64,000 nucleotides of DNA from Legionella steigerwaltii (GTDB lineage Bacteria > Pseudomonadota > Gammaproteobacteria > Legionellales > Legionellaceae): contig NZ_LNYZ01000010.1 of assembly GCF_001468065.1 (NCBI RefSeq), forward strand, positions 117,501-181,500, written 5' to 3'. The notes under the pieces were generated by a model. That model was not told where the DNA came from. It searched no databases and was given only the letters and a program-made list of their open reading frames with translations. Each line of letters begins with the position of its first letter. Positions within the stretch are counted from its first letter, which is position 1. The translations under genes and the position numbers were made by a program. Positions 1-9,200 of this stretch are shown piece after piece.

Positions 1-383
1 AAGACTGGGCAAGCATTATCCCTCATCTAAAACTCACCGGTTTGGCGCTCAATGCAGCAGAAAATGCTGAATTAGTTGCGAAGGATGGACGAGAGCTCAC
101 TTTACGTGTGGCTAAAGGACATCAGTCTTTATTTACTCCAACGGTTCTCACCCGCCTTGAAGCAGCACTAAGTCAATATTACCAGAACCAAATAAAAATT
201 ATTTTAAACAGTGATGAGTCAGTTCTAGCCTCTCCTGCGCAGCAGAAAGAACAAGCGACACAACAAAAACAGCAAAAAGCTGAGGTCGCATTGCACAATG
301 ACCCTATGTTCCAGCAACTTCAGCAAGAATTTTCAGCGGAATTGGTCAAAAATTCTATTGTCCCGCTAAAAGATGACTTATAA
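1..383 (+). CDS. dnaX: DNA polymerase III subunits gamma/tau, C-terminal end (partial)
   Basis: An open frame enters from the left edge (first whole codon at base 3) and ends at 383, giving 126 residues. It starts with a W-A-S-I-I-P-x-L-x-L-x-G-L-A motif and runs into a charged, Gln-rich tail, which fits the C-terminal domain of tau that contacts the polymerase alpha subunit. The AAA+ clamp-loader part lies outside the window. The call rests partly on context: dnaX-ybaB-recR is a very common bacterial order and the next two genes are ybaB and recR. The internal TTG at 42 is not a real start. Confidence 0.85.
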   Translation, partial: DWASIIPHLKLTGLALNAAENAELVAKDGRELTLRVAKGHQSLFTPTVLTRLEAALSQYYQNQIKIILNSDESVLASPAQQKEQATQQKQQKAEVALHNDPMFQQLQQEFSAELVKNSIVPLKDDL

Positions 384-423
384 TATATTGAATTTTAAAA
401 CCTAAACATATGAGGCCCTAATA

Positions 424-762
424 ATGGATATGAATCAAAATCTTGGTAACCTGATGAAAGAAGCGCAAAAAATGCAACAACGTATGCAAGAAGCGCAACA
501 ACAACTAAGCCAATTAGTTGTCACAGGTGAAGCAGGCGGTGGCATGGTAGTTATTAAAATGAATGGCCGACATGATGCTACCGAAGTGAAGATCAAACCG
601 ACAATGATGGAAGAAGATGTTGAAATGTTGGAAGATTTAGTTGCTGCCGCAATTAATGATGCAGTACGAAAAATTGAAAAAGCATCTAAAGAAAAAATTA
701 GTCAATTAACCGCGGGTCTCAATATTCCAACTGACCTAATGGGTGAAGGCGATAAGGAATAA
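424..762 (+). CDS. ybaB: YbaB/EbfC family nucleoid-associated protein
   Basis: The 112-residue protein has the usual YbaB length. A Met/Gln-rich N-terminal helix (residues 8-32) is followed by the conserved [10 protein letters not shown] segment and a [14 protein letters not shown] helix. Family members are small dimeric DNA-binding proteins that bind the nucleoid. The start at 424 is preceded by a GAGG element about nine bases upstream. It sits 40 bp after dnaX and just before recR, the standard dnaX-ybaB-recR arrangement. Confidence 0.95.
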   Translation: MDMNQNLGNLMKEAQKMQQRMQEAQQQLSQLVVTGEAGGGMVVIKMNGRHDATEVKIKPTMMEEDVEMLEDLVAAAINDAVRKIEKASKEKISQLTAGLNIPTDLMGEGDKE

Positions 763-770
763 TCCTAACG

Positions 771-1364
771 ATGGATATGCTAAACCGTTTGGTAGAAGCG
801 TTTCGCTGTCTACCAGGCGTAGGTCCAAAATCAGCACAACGTATGGTGTTTCACTTACTCCAGCATCAAAGACAGAGAGGATTACACCTTGCATCATGCT
901 TGGAGCAAGCAATGAACAACATTCACCATTGTGAACGTTGTGCTAATTATACAGAACAAAGAATTTGTACTCTCTGCCAAAATCCAAATAGAGACTCATC
1001 CTTGCTTTGTGTTGTAGAAAGTCCAGCGGATGTCTCTGCTATAGAACAAAGCAACGCATTTCAAGGTAAATATTTTGTCCTCATGGGAAAAATATCTCCA
1101 CTAGATGGATTAGGACCAGAAGACATTGGATTACCCCGACTTAAAAGTCTCATCATTCAAGAAGAAATTAAAGAAGTGATATTGGCATTAAGCCCTAGTG
1201 TAGAAGGACAAACTACTATTCATTTTATTCATCAGCTTTTGCATGATCTGCCAATTAATATTACTCAATTGGCGCATGGTATTCCCTCTGGAGGAGAGTT
1301 AGAGTTTTTGGATGGCAACACCATAGGGAACGCCCTTCGTAATAGAGCAATAATTCATGTTTAA
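771..1364 (+). CDS. recR: Recombination mediator protein RecR
   Basis: The 197-residue protein has the RecR domain order. An N-terminal helix-hairpin-helix (LPGVGPKSAQRM, about residues 15-26) is followed by a four-cysteine zinc site (CERCANY...CTLC, about 57-72) and a Toprim domain with VVESPADV. It helps load RecA at gaps with RecO and RecF. It starts eight bases after the ybaB stop; the next gene starts inside its last codons, which suggests one transcript. The length is typical of the family. Confidence 0.97.
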   Translation: MDMLNRLVEAFRCLPGVGPKSAQRMVFHLLQHQRQRGLHLASCLEQAMNNIHHCERCANYTEQRICTLCQNPNRDSSLLCVVESPADVSAIEQSNAFQGKYFVLMGKISPLDGLGPEDIGLPRLKSLIIQEEIKEVILALSPSVEGQTTIHFIHQLLHDLPINITQLAHGIPSGGELEFLDGNTIGNALRNRAIIHV

Positions 1365-2199
1365 AACCGTACGCCGCAGTAAATACATTCTTATATTAAT
1401 GCTTCTGATTTCGGGGCTAGCTAATGCATCTTTTTATAAAAATTTGTGGCCAAAATGGGAAATAAATAATCCCTTATCAAAAGAAGTTATATCTCATAAA
1501 CTTTGGCAAGATTTTCTAAACCGTCGTATTGTTAGCAGTGAAGAAAATATCAATCTGGTTGATTATGCCCACATGACTCAAACAGACTTGAATCTACTGA
1601 AAGATTATTTAAAAAGCATGTCAGAGGTAAATATAGATAATTATAATCGCGATGAACAATTAGCGTATTGGATTAATGTATACAATGCCCTGACCGTACA
1701 AATTATAGCTAACTATTACCCTGTTACTTCAATTCAAGAAATTAACATTTCACCAGGATTATTCAGTATAGGCCCCTGGGGAGCAAATCTAATCACTATT
1801 AAAGACACTTCTTTGACTTTAGATGACATTAATAACCGCATCATCAGAGCGATTTGGAATGATCCCCGCACCCATTATGCCTTAAATAACGGCACTATCG
1901 GTGCTCCTAATCTTAGTAGAAAAATATATCAGGGAAAACTTCTTGAGGAGCAATTAAATGAGGCAGCCTCAAATTACATTAACTCACTTAGAGGTGTAAG
2001 TGTGATTGAGGGGAAACTAATCATCTCTAAATTATATGATTGGTATGAAGAGGATTTTGGCGGGACCAAAAAAGACGTAATTTTTCATTTATTGCAATTT
2101 GCAAAAGAACCTTTACTAAGTCAACTCAAGCACATCAACACTATTGACAGTTACATCTATAATTGGCATATAAATAGCCCTTCTAGTGATCAGGAATAA
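1357..2199 (+). CDS. DUF547 family exported protein
   Basis: The 280-residue protein starts with a Lys/Arg-rich N-terminus and a hydrophobic signal peptide (about residues 9-24, ending near A-N-A-S). The mature part has DUF547 hallmarks: E-Q-L-A-Y-W-I-N-V-Y-N-A-L-T (about 100-113), HYALNNGTIGAP (about 173-184) and a late K-L-Y-D-W-Y-x-x-D-F. At the second motif many relatives carry a Cys pair; here those positions are Asn and Ala. It overlaps the recR end by eight bases. The function is unknown; it probably acts in the periplasm or envelope. Confidence 0.85.
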   Translation: MFKTVRRSKYILILMLLISGLANASFYKNLWPKWEINNPLSKEVISHKLWQDFLNRRIVSSEENINLVDYAHMTQTDLNLLKDYLKSMSEVNIDNYNRDEQLAYWINVYNALTVQIIANYYPVTSIQEINISPGLFSIGPWGANLITIKDTSLTLDDINNRIIRAIWNDPRTHYALNNGTIGAPNLSRKIYQGKLLEEQLNEAASNYINSLRGVSVIEGKLIISKLYDWYEEDFGGTKKDVIFHLLQFAKEPLLSQLKHINTIDSYIYNWHINSPSSDQE

Positions 2200-2201
2200 A
2201 A

Positions 2202-2387
2202 ATGAATCGCGGCGGATTTTCATGGAAAAGACTGGTTGGTATCTCTGCCCTTAAAGCAAAAATTTCACGAAAAATTGGTATTCCATTAACTCAATCAGGT
2301 AGGGAAAGAAAGCTAGGGGCTTTAATCATTAAATATTTACAGTCATTCTTTTTAGAGGAAAAGAGGAAAAACAATAGGGCAAATTAA
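2202..2387 (+). CDS. Small basic conserved protein
   Basis: The 61-residue frame has a good ribosome site (AGGA, seven bases before ATG) that overlaps the end of the DUF547 gene, so it is probably translated. The product is rich in Lys and Arg, with a middle segment SALKAKISRKIGIPLTQSGR that looks more like a conserved motif than random coding. It has no signal peptide or membrane segment. Nucleic acid binding is possible from the charge, but no function can be given. It ends the dnaX-recR gene string. Confidence 0.65.
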   Translation: MNRGGFSWKRLVGISALKAKISRKIGIPLTQSGRERKLGALIIKYLQSFFLEEKRKNNRAN

Positions 2388-2455
2388 AAAACATCCTAGT
2401 GACGGTTGAATTCTATTATTTAGGCCAAAATGACAGCCCACTATTAAAGTACCGT

Positions 2456-3556
2456 TCAATCAGTCGCTTCAATAGATTGAAACAATTGTTCGATGACATC
2501 GCTAGGAATTACATTCGTGGGCTTATAAATTTTCATTACTCTAAATACTGCATCACGATTAGGATTGCCTATATTGATGTTTGGCTTTGCCAAATCATAC
2601 ATATAAGTTTCTGTGAGAAGATGTCGATTTTTTAATTCAATACATAAAGCTTCCACAACACAGCTTAACGCATCAAATACTTCAACTACCGCCATTCTTT
2701 CTTCCCTATTAAGAGAAGGCATCCAGTCGAAGGTACCGCCTTGTGTAATCTTAAAAAAAGTATAAAGTAAATAGCGAGTATCATCATTGGCAAAATAGCC
2801 GTATAAATCCAGACATTCTGTAGTAGAAAGCTGACGGTATAAAACCACCATTTTTTCTTGAAAAACAGTTGAACGTTGTTCTTCTACAATCTCGGGCAAT
2901 AAATTTTGTTGTAATACCATCACTGCATCAATTAATCGATTGGGGTTAAACGAGAACTTATAAGCTCGCTTAAGATCTTGTAAATAATCAATAGCCCCTT
3001 GTTTTTCCTGACTTAGACTCACATTTGCTTTCAATTTTTTAACCGCAGCCTGAATCATTTGCCTACATTTTTCATTGATCTCGATGATGATGCCTTGGGG
3101 TAACTCTTCATCATGCAACAAGTAATCAGCGTCTGGAATTAGACCATTTTGCAAAGCAACTCTATGTAATTGTTGTTGTATTAATTCGATATAATGATGC
3201 AATACTCCTAAACGCATTTGCACTGAAACGAGCTTTTCTGGATGAATTACATCAACAAACAATTTTTCCGGGTGTATCTTATAGAAGAAAATTGCATTCA
3301 CTAAGGAAGCAAATTCAGGATTAGAAAAATAATGCAATACCGTATACTGTTCCTCAACTTTCCAGTCATGAAATATAGTTGTCAGTTCAATATGCATCAC
3401 ATCATTTTTATTCAAAAAATCAACGAACCCCTCAAGCCATAAATTAACTTGCTGCTTGGAGAATAATTGTTGTAATTGTTGCGAATAGGGATGAATTTGC
3501 TTTCGATCATTTTCTGTAACAAACCAACTTGAAAACTGAGCACTATGATGAGTCAT
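2456..3556 (-). CDS. Hypothetical cytoplasmic protein, 366 aa
   Basis: I do not recognise this protein. The frame is open back to 3667, but the start is set at 3556 because AAGGAG lies six bases upstream of that ATG, while nothing similar precedes the earlier candidates. The product is helical and soluble, with no signal peptide, membrane segment or known catalytic motif. It is rich in Gln and Leu and ends with a VIEQLFQSIEATD helix. It is transcribed away from the signalling cluster on its right and faces the small basic gene on its left. Confidence 0.75.
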   Translation of the reverse strand: MTHHSAQFSSWFVTENDRKQIHPYSQQLQQLFSKQQVNLWLEGFVDFLNKNDVMHIELTTIFHDWKVEEQYTVLHYFSNPEFASLVNAIFFYKIHPEKLFVDVIHPEKLVSVQMRLGVLHHYIELIQQQLHRVALQNGLIPDADYLLHDEELPQGIIIEINEKCRQMIQAAVKKLKANVSLSQEKQGAIDYLQDLKRAYKFSFNPNRLIDAVMVLQQNLLPEIVEEQRSTVFQEKMVVLYRQLSTTECLDLYGYFANDDTRYLLYTFFKITQGGTFDWMPSLNREERMAVVEVFDALSCVVEALCIELKNRHLLTETYMYDLAKPNINIGNPNRDAVFRVMKIYKPTNVIPSDVIEQLFQSIEATD

Positions 3557-3836
3557 CCTGTCTCCTTGAGCGATGTCTTGTTGTGTCTGCATTTTCTCAG
3601 CTGGAAAAAATCCGACACTCTGTTCCCACCTGAAAAATATTTTATGATAGAGTCGATATTCAGACACATAGAAAATTGTTCTAATAATCCTTACTATAAT
3701 CCAATATGTTCAGTACCTTATCCAGATCGCTAAGTTTCAACTACTTTTTCTAGGATAATATCGAAAATAATTGCAAGTCTATATTAATCTTGCCAAAATT
3801 ATGGTGAATAGTGCTCCTAAAACCAGGAATAAATTA

Positions 3837-4559
3837 ATGCCACAACCCAGTTATCTATTATTTATTGATAACGATCCTGTGAGAGAGGATCTCAAAAAAT
3901 ACTTTGCTCAATTTAACATAAACATCGTGCAACAGCGTCAATTAACACCTATTCAAAATGGATTTGGGAAACCCGTTGCGATTCTAATTAATTGGTCGAT
4001 TTTAAAAAATGATCCCCAGGTGATTCATCAATTTTATACAGACTATCCAGTACCTTTATTGATTATAAATGATACTCCAGATGAAGAAGCCTGTATCAAA
4101 GTACTCGAGGCCGGAGCAGATGATTTCATTGTAAAACCACTATTACCAAGAGAGCTTCATGCGCGTGTCAGTGCGATTAACCGACGCGTTTTACGTGCAC
4201 AACAACAATCTGATCATGAAAAAGAAGTTCTTATTTTTGCCAATTGGCGGCTTTATCCTGCATCCAGACAAGTGTTTAGTAATATGAATGAAGAATTGTT
4301 ATTAAGCGCTGGAGAATATGACTTGTTACTTACTTTTGTCCAACAACCCCAACGAATCTTGGATCGAGAACTTCTGTTACAGATCACTAAAAACAGTGAT
4401 CTAAATCCTTTTGATCGAAGAATTGATGTACAAATTAGTAGACTTCGCCAAAAGATAGAAGTTGATGCAAAAAAACCTGCATTAATTAAAACCATTCGCA
4501 ATGGGGGTTATATGTTCACGGCTCAAGTAGTCAGCTTAAAAGAAAGCGATACAAAATAA
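3837..4559 (+). CDS. OmpR-type response regulator with atypical receiver
   Basis: The 240-residue product has a receiver domain (about 1-120) and a winged-helix DNA-binding domain (about 135-235, ending in the typical IKTIRNGGYMF). The ATG at 3837 is chosen because AGGA lies about eight bases upstream and the receiver fold begins at once. The acidic pocket keeps D11/D13 and the Lys of VKPL. The usual phospho-Asp is Asn52 (I-L-I-N-W), and the Thr/Ser switch position is also Asn. It may therefore work without phosphorylation. It precedes a hybrid kinase in the same direction. Confidence 0.88.
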   Translation: MPQPSYLLFIDNDPVREDLKKYFAQFNINIVQQRQLTPIQNGFGKPVAILINWSILKNDPQVIHQFYTDYPVPLLIINDTPDEEACIKVLEAGADDFIVKPLLPRELHARVSAINRRVLRAQQQSDHEKEVLIFANWRLYPASRQVFSNMNEELLLSAGEYDLLLTFVQQPQRILDRELLLQITKNSDLNPFDRRIDVQISRLRQKIEVDAKKPALIKTIRNGGYMFTAQVVSLKESDTK

Positions 4560-4615
4560 CCTGCCAACACATCCAAGGAATTACTTTTAAATACATTGTT
4601 TATATTTTATACTTA

Positions 4616-7057
4616 ATGTACATGGATTGTGAGGCGATGGCAATGGAGAGCACAAACGAACCTATTGATTTTAAATTAATTTTTGAGTCTGCTCCTGGCC
4701 TTTATCTTGTACTGGATGAAGCTTTTACTATCATTGCCGTGAGCAATAATTATCTGCAAGCCACGATGGTAACCAGAGAGCAAATTATTGGGAAAAATAT
4801 ATTTGATGTATTCCCAGATAATCCAGAAGACCCTCATGCAACTGGAGTAAGTAATTTAAGTGACTCATTAAATAGAGTTTTGAAAAATAAAACTCATGAC
4901 ATAATGGCAATCCAAAAATACGATGTTCGCCGCCCTAGAGAAAAGGGAGGAGGATATGAGGAACGATATTGGAGTCCAATAAATTTACCTGTTTTCGATA
5001 TTCATAAAAAAATTAAATATATTATCCATCGAGTCGAAGACGTCACAGAATACATCCAGCTAAAAAAAACTCGCTATGAACAACTAAAAGCAATGGAAGC
5101 ACTCAGCACCCGAGCAGGAGAAATGGAGGTTGAAATTTATCAACGAGCACAAGAAATTCAAATCATTAACAAAAAATTACAAGTTGCTAATTATAATTTA
5201 GCATCACTTGATCAGCTAAAAACGCAATTTTTCGCGAATATTAGTCATGAATTGCGCACCCCACTCACGTTAATTTTGGGCTCCATAGATACTTTGTTAC
5301 GGGATAAAACTTTAGCACCATTGCAAATAAAGAAAATGCAATTAATGAAGGAGAATGCGCTTCTATTATTAAAACATGTAAATGATTTATTAGATATAGC
5401 AAAATTTGATTCAGGAAGATTACAAATTAATTATTACACCGTTGATTTTGTGTGCCTTATAAAGAAAATTCTGTCTTTATTTGAAGCAGATATTGAAGCA
5501 AAAGAGTTACATGTTTCTTGTTCTTTCCCTAAAAAACTATTCGTTCAGATGGATAATGAAAAAATTGAACGTGTGATCCTCAATTTACTCTCCAATGCGA
5601 TAAAATTTAGTCCATTTCATGGAACAATTTGTCTAAGGTTAGGTAAAAAAAATAAGAATGCGTCGTTTTCCATTGAAGATAATGGCTCAGGAATTCCTTC
5701 AGAACTTAGAGAAAAAATTTTTGAGCGTTTCTTTCAAATGGAAGAAAACATGCGTCATTCAGCAGGAACTGGTTTAGGGTTAGCAATTGTAAAAGATTTT
5801 ATCGAATTACATAATGGTACAATTAAAGTGCAGCAATCAAAATTAGGTGGTGCTCTTTTTATCATTCAAATCCCGTTAAATGCGCCAGCAGATCAATTCG
5901 TACATAATGAACAACCAATACAAAGAGCTCTTGAAATACCTCGTATTGTTAGACAACCACGCAAAATTGTGACGAAACAGCCCAATGTAGAGAGCAACCC
6001 AAACCGACCTCTTGTTTTAGTGGTAGAAGATAATTTGGCCATGAATGAATTTTTATGTGAACTTCTAAGTAAGGATTATCGTATCGTCAGTGCGCGAGAT
6101 GGTAAAGAGGGTTTAGATAAAGCGATCACATTTCATCCCCATGTAATTATCAGTGATATCATGATGCCCAATATGAATGGTATAGAAATGGTCCATGCAA
6201 TAAGGCAACATTCTTCTTTGCTATCGACTCCAGTTATGATTGTAACTGCTAAAGCAGACGATGAACTTTGTGTACGAATGCTGCATGAAGGTGCTCAAGA
6301 TTATATGATTAAACCTTTCTCTACTGAGGAATTTAAAGCAAGAATTGCAAATTTAATTTTAGTTAAAAATGCAGAAGATGAATTGGAGCGTTTTGTTTAT
6401 TTAGCTTCTCATGATTTAAAATCACCATTACCTGCAATAGAACATTTAGTTTCGTGGATTGAAGAAGATGTAGGGAACCAATTGACCTCTCAATCTCGAA
6501 AATATCTAACATTTTTACGAAAGCGCGCCTATCGCATGTCGAAGTTACTGGATGGGCTATTAAAATATGCTCAGGCAGGCGGAACACACTCAAAAGTTGA
6601 AAAAATTAACTTCCCTGAATTAGTTAATTCTGTAGCCCATTCAGTAGAAGCCGCAAATGACTTTAATATTAGCTGTAAGCATTGTACTTTTCCTATCGAG
6701 GCGGAAAAAAACTCATTACAGGAGGTCATTTATGAACTGATTGATAATAGTGTCAAACATCACCATCTTCCAAAAGGACACATTCAAGTGGGCGTTGTTG
6801 AAAAGAACGATTATTATGAATTTTTTGTCGCTGATGATGGTCCTGGCATTGAACTCGCATACCAAGATCGCATTTTCCAACTTTTTCAAACATTACAACC
6901 CCGTGATGTTTTAGAAACCTGTGGTGTTGGACTTAGCATTGCAAAAAAAATTGTTGAAACGCAAGGGGGCAGTATTGGTGTCAAATCGGATAAAAATCAA
7001 GGAGCCATATTCCACTTTACTTGGCCAAAACAAATAGGAGGTAGATTGAATGATTAA
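4616..7057 (+). CDS. Hybrid sensor kinase: PAS-HisKA-HATPase-REC-HisKA-HATPase
   Basis: This is an 813-residue cytoplasmic protein without clear membrane segments. In order it has a PAS domain (about 18-145), a coiled linker, an H-box with His211 in SHELRTPL, an ATP-binding domain (N-box LSNAIKF, DNGSGIP, GTGLGLAI), a receiver with Asp514 in SDIMMPNMNG, and a second kinase module with His599 in SHDLKSPL and its own N-box (ELIDNSVKH) and G-boxes (DDGPGI, GVGLSIAK). The second module resembles phytochrome-type kinases. The true start may be 4637 or 4643, because GAGG lies at 4629-4632. It overlaps the next gene by eight bases. Confidence 0.9.
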   Translation: MYMDCEAMAMESTNEPIDFKLIFESAPGLYLVLDEAFTIIAVSNNYLQATMVTREQIIGKNIFDVFPDNPEDPHATGVSNLSDSLNRVLKNKTHDIMAIQKYDVRRPREKGGGYEERYWSPINLPVFDIHKKIKYIIHRVEDVTEYIQLKKTRYEQLKAMEALSTRAGEMEVEIYQRAQEIQIINKKLQVANYNLASLDQLKTQFFANISHELRTPLTLILGSIDTLLRDKTLAPLQIKKMQLMKENALLLLKHVNDLLDIAKFDSGRLQINYYTVDFVCLIKKILSLFEADIEAKELHVSCSFPKKLFVQMDNEKIERVILNLLSNAIKFSPFHGTICLRLGKKNKNASFSIEDNGSGIPSELREKIFERFFQMEENMRHSAGTGLGLAIVKDFIELHNGTIKVQQSKLGGALFIIQIPLNAPADQFVHNEQPIQRALEIPRIVRQPRKIVTKQPNVESNPNRPLVLVVEDNLAMNEFLCELLSKDYRIVSARDGKEGLDKAITFHPHVIISDIMMPNMNGIEMVHAIRQHSSLLSTPVMIVTAKADDELCVRMLHEGAQDYMIKPFSTEEFKARIANLILVKNAEDELERFVYLASHDLKSPLPAIEHLVSWIEEDVGNQLTSQSRKYLTFLRKRAYRMSKLLDGLLKYAQAGGTHSKVEKINFPELVNSVAHSVEAANDFNISCKHCTFPIEAEKNSLQEVIYELIDNSVKHHHLPKGHIQVGVVEKNDYYEFFVADDGPGIELAYQDRIFQLFQTLQPRDVLETCGVGLSIAKKIVETQGGSIGVKSDKNQGAIFHFTWPKQIGGRLND

Positions 7058-7478
7058 TAAAAATACAATTCCCCATATCTTAGTTGTTGATGATGATGAA
7101 ATTGATTGCATTTATGTAGAAAGAGAACTTGCCAAATTGAATTTGCCCCTTACGCTTCAAATAGCAAAAAACGGGGTTGAAGCTTTAAATATATTAACAA
7201 ATGATAATACTGAAACTGCAGTAATACCTGCAATTATTGTTTTAGATTTAATGATGCCTAAAATGAATGGTTTAGAGTTTTTGCAATCGTTCCGCACTCA
7301 TTCAAAATTTAATAGTGTGAGGATATTTGTCCTTACCACGTCAAATAACAATAAAGATAAAATCGCCACACAAGATTTTAATATTGATGGGTATTTTGTA
7401 AAGGGGACCCAATTCGAAGACTTCCTTAATCAATGTAAAAATGTATTGGAAAACTTTAGGTCACAAATAAGTGATTAA
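7050..7478 (+). CDS. Single-domain response regulator, Rcp1-like
   Basis: The 142-residue protein is a single receiver domain. It has the acidic triplet VVDDDEID near the N-terminus, the phospho-Asp in VLDLMMPKMNG, a Thr in VLTTS and the conserved Lys in YFVKG. The EIDCIYVERELAK and MMPKMNGLEFL segments resemble Rcp1-type regulators that pair with phytochrome-like kinases. It starts inside the end of the hybrid kinase gene, so the two are almost certainly co-translated. The second kinase module of that protein is its likely phosphodonor (inference). Confidence 0.9.
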   Translation: MINKNTIPHILVVDDDEIDCIYVERELAKLNLPLTLQIAKNGVEALNILTNDNTETAVIPAIIVLDLMMPKMNGLEFLQSFRTHSKFNSVRIFVLTTSNNNKDKIATQDFNIDGYFVKGTQFEDFLNQCKNVLENFRSQISD

Positions 7479-7497
7479 CCCCAAGCTCATTTTGGGG
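7479..7497 (+). terminator. Hairpin after the signalling operon
   Basis: CCCCAA and TTGGGG pair around a seven-base loop, directly after the stop of the receiver gene. No U-tract follows on either strand, so this may be a transcript-end stabiliser rather than a strong intrinsic terminator. Confidence 0.4.
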
Positions 7498-7613
7498 AAG
7501 TGAATCCTAGACCACCAAAACAGAACGTCATTGAACACGACTTCGTCATAGTTCTAAATGACAGGCTCGAATTTGCTTGAATAAAACAAAAAAGCGATAA
7601 AATAGCGTGGTTT

Positions 7614-8879
7614 TTATTTACGCCTTTTACTTATTTTAAATACCTTTACGCTTTTAATCGTATTATCACCGACTTTTAATATTTCCATGCGATAGTTTTC
7701 TATGGCCAAACATGAGTCGGCAGGGGGTATATATCCAAGATGTTCCACGATTAAACCACTTAGTGTTTTAGGTCCTATCATTGGTAAATGCCATCCCATT
7801 AAGCGATTTAAATGACGTACTGTAAAACCCGCATCGACAATGACTGACCCGTCATCTAGCAGCGTAATACCACGACTTAATGCAGCGACATCCGTCGTAA
7901 ATTCACCTACTATTTCTTCAAGGATATCTTCCATCGTGACTAAGCCCTGAATGTTTCCATATTCATCCACAACAAAAGAACTTCGTCTTTTCATTTTTCT
8001 GAAATTTAAAATCTGAATGTTGAGGGGAGTCGCTTCAGGAATATAATAGGGTTTATCAGCTGATTTCATTAGGCTATCAAGGCTCAACTCATCTTCTATC
8101 GCTAAATTTAACACATCGCGTACATGAATCATTCCTACCAAATCATCAATGGAATCGCGGTATAAGGGCAAACGGGTATGCTTTGCTGTTTCAAGTTGAT
8201 ATAGAATTTCCGTCCAAGGCTCTTCTATATCGATACCAACGATATCTGACTTAGGGATCATAATATCTTCCACCGTTGCTTGTTCCAAATCCAGTAAACT
8301 GATTAACATACTTTTATGTTCAACGGGTAATAACCCTCCTGCCTCATGGACGACTGAACGTAATTCCTCACCAGTCAATGATTCCTTTTGTATTTTATCA
8401 ATCGAGACTTGAAATAAACGTAAAACTCCGTTAGACATAAAACTGGTTATATACACAAGAGGTGCGAAAATCCATTGTAGAATTTGCAAAGGTAATGACG
8501 TAGCAAATGCGACTTGCTGTGGATAAATTGCTGCAAATGTTTTGGGTATCATTTCAGCAAATACTAAAATCACTAGTGTTAAAAGAGCGGTAGCTATTGC
8601 AATACCAGCATCTCCATAAATATGCTGGCCTATCAATGTTGCTATTGTTGAGGCAAGAATATTAGCCAAGGTATTACCAATTAACACCACACTCAATAAT
8701 CGATCAGGTCGAGAAAGTATTTGATTGACTCTTATCGCTTGTTTATTTTCTTTCTTGACCAGATGTTTTAACTTGTAGCGATTAATCGACATCATACCAA
8801 TTTCAGTGCCTGAAAAAAAAGCAGCCAATAAAATTAAAAAAAGTAATATGATGACCAATGTAGAAAGATGGTATGCCAC
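7614..8879 (-). CDS. corB: CNNM/CorB-type membrane protein with CBS and CorC domains
   Basis: The 421-residue protein has an N-terminal DUF21 membrane domain (about 1-170, with FFSGTEIGMMS and AEMIPKT motifs), then a CBS pair (about 200-325, with MIPKSDIVGID and SSFVVDEYG), then a C-terminal CorC_HlyC domain. This matches the CorB/YfjD branch linked to magnesium and cobalt efflux; the substrate is inferred from the family. The start is GTG at 8879, with AAGGA about six bases upstream. It is probably a single-gene transcript. Confidence 0.9.
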   Translation of the reverse strand: MAYHLSTLVIILLFLILLAAFFSGTEIGMMSINRYKLKHLVKKENKQAIRVNQILSRPDRLLSVVLIGNTLANILASTIATLIGQHIYGDAGIAIATALLTLVILVFAEMIPKTFAAIYPQQVAFATSLPLQILQWIFAPLVYITSFMSNGVLRLFQVSIDKIQKESLTGEELRSVVHEAGGLLPVEHKSMLISLLDLEQATVEDIMIPKSDIVGIDIEEPWTEILYQLETAKHTRLPLYRDSIDDLVGMIHVRDVLNLAIEDELSLDSLMKSADKPYYIPEATPLNIQILNFRKMKRRSSFVVDEYGNIQGLVTMEDILEEIVGEFTTDVAALSRGITLLDDGSVIVDAGFTVRHLNRLMGWHLPMIGPKTLSGLIVEHLGYIPPADSCLAIENYRMEILKVGDNTIKSVKVFKISKRRK

Positions 8880-9200
8880 CGAATTTCCTTAAGCTTTTAT
8901 AACACGAAATAAAGTATCATATGGTTTACAAGAAAGCGAGTTAGAGTCCATTTGAAATACTTTAAGTTGAATTTGCAATGAATTGAAAACACGAAAATAT
9001 AAAATAACCTAAACCCGGATTTGGCTCCGAGAGCTAATAGTTTAGAACAGGGCTTGGCGACAAAAAGCTCTTGAATAGGGTTTATAATTGAGATCCCATG
9101 TCGGATGAAAATAGACATGCGTAGCCGCATTACGTTGCGCTAATACAAGCCACACATGCTAATTATGTGTTTAATGTAGGGTCGGGGCTTGACCACAAAT
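8880..9200. other. Intergenic region with decayed repeat pieces
   Basis: No believable gene lies here. The one open frame on the minus strand (8897-9130) has no ribosome site and no recognisable protein. From about 9121 the sequence GTAGCCGCATTACGTTGCGC resembles one arm of the repeat at 10988-11064. ACACAT/ATGTGT can form a hairpin at 9151-9170. The corB ribosome site lies at the left edge, and the right edge is the ppa end. Confidence 0.6.

Noticed and set aside
743-934. Open frame overlapping the start of recR
   Set aside because: It lies in another frame of ybaB/recR and has no motif or ribosome site.
8897-9130. 77-residue minus-strand frame between ppa and corB
   Set aside because: Region is repeat-rich and the frame lacks a ribosome site and recognisable features.
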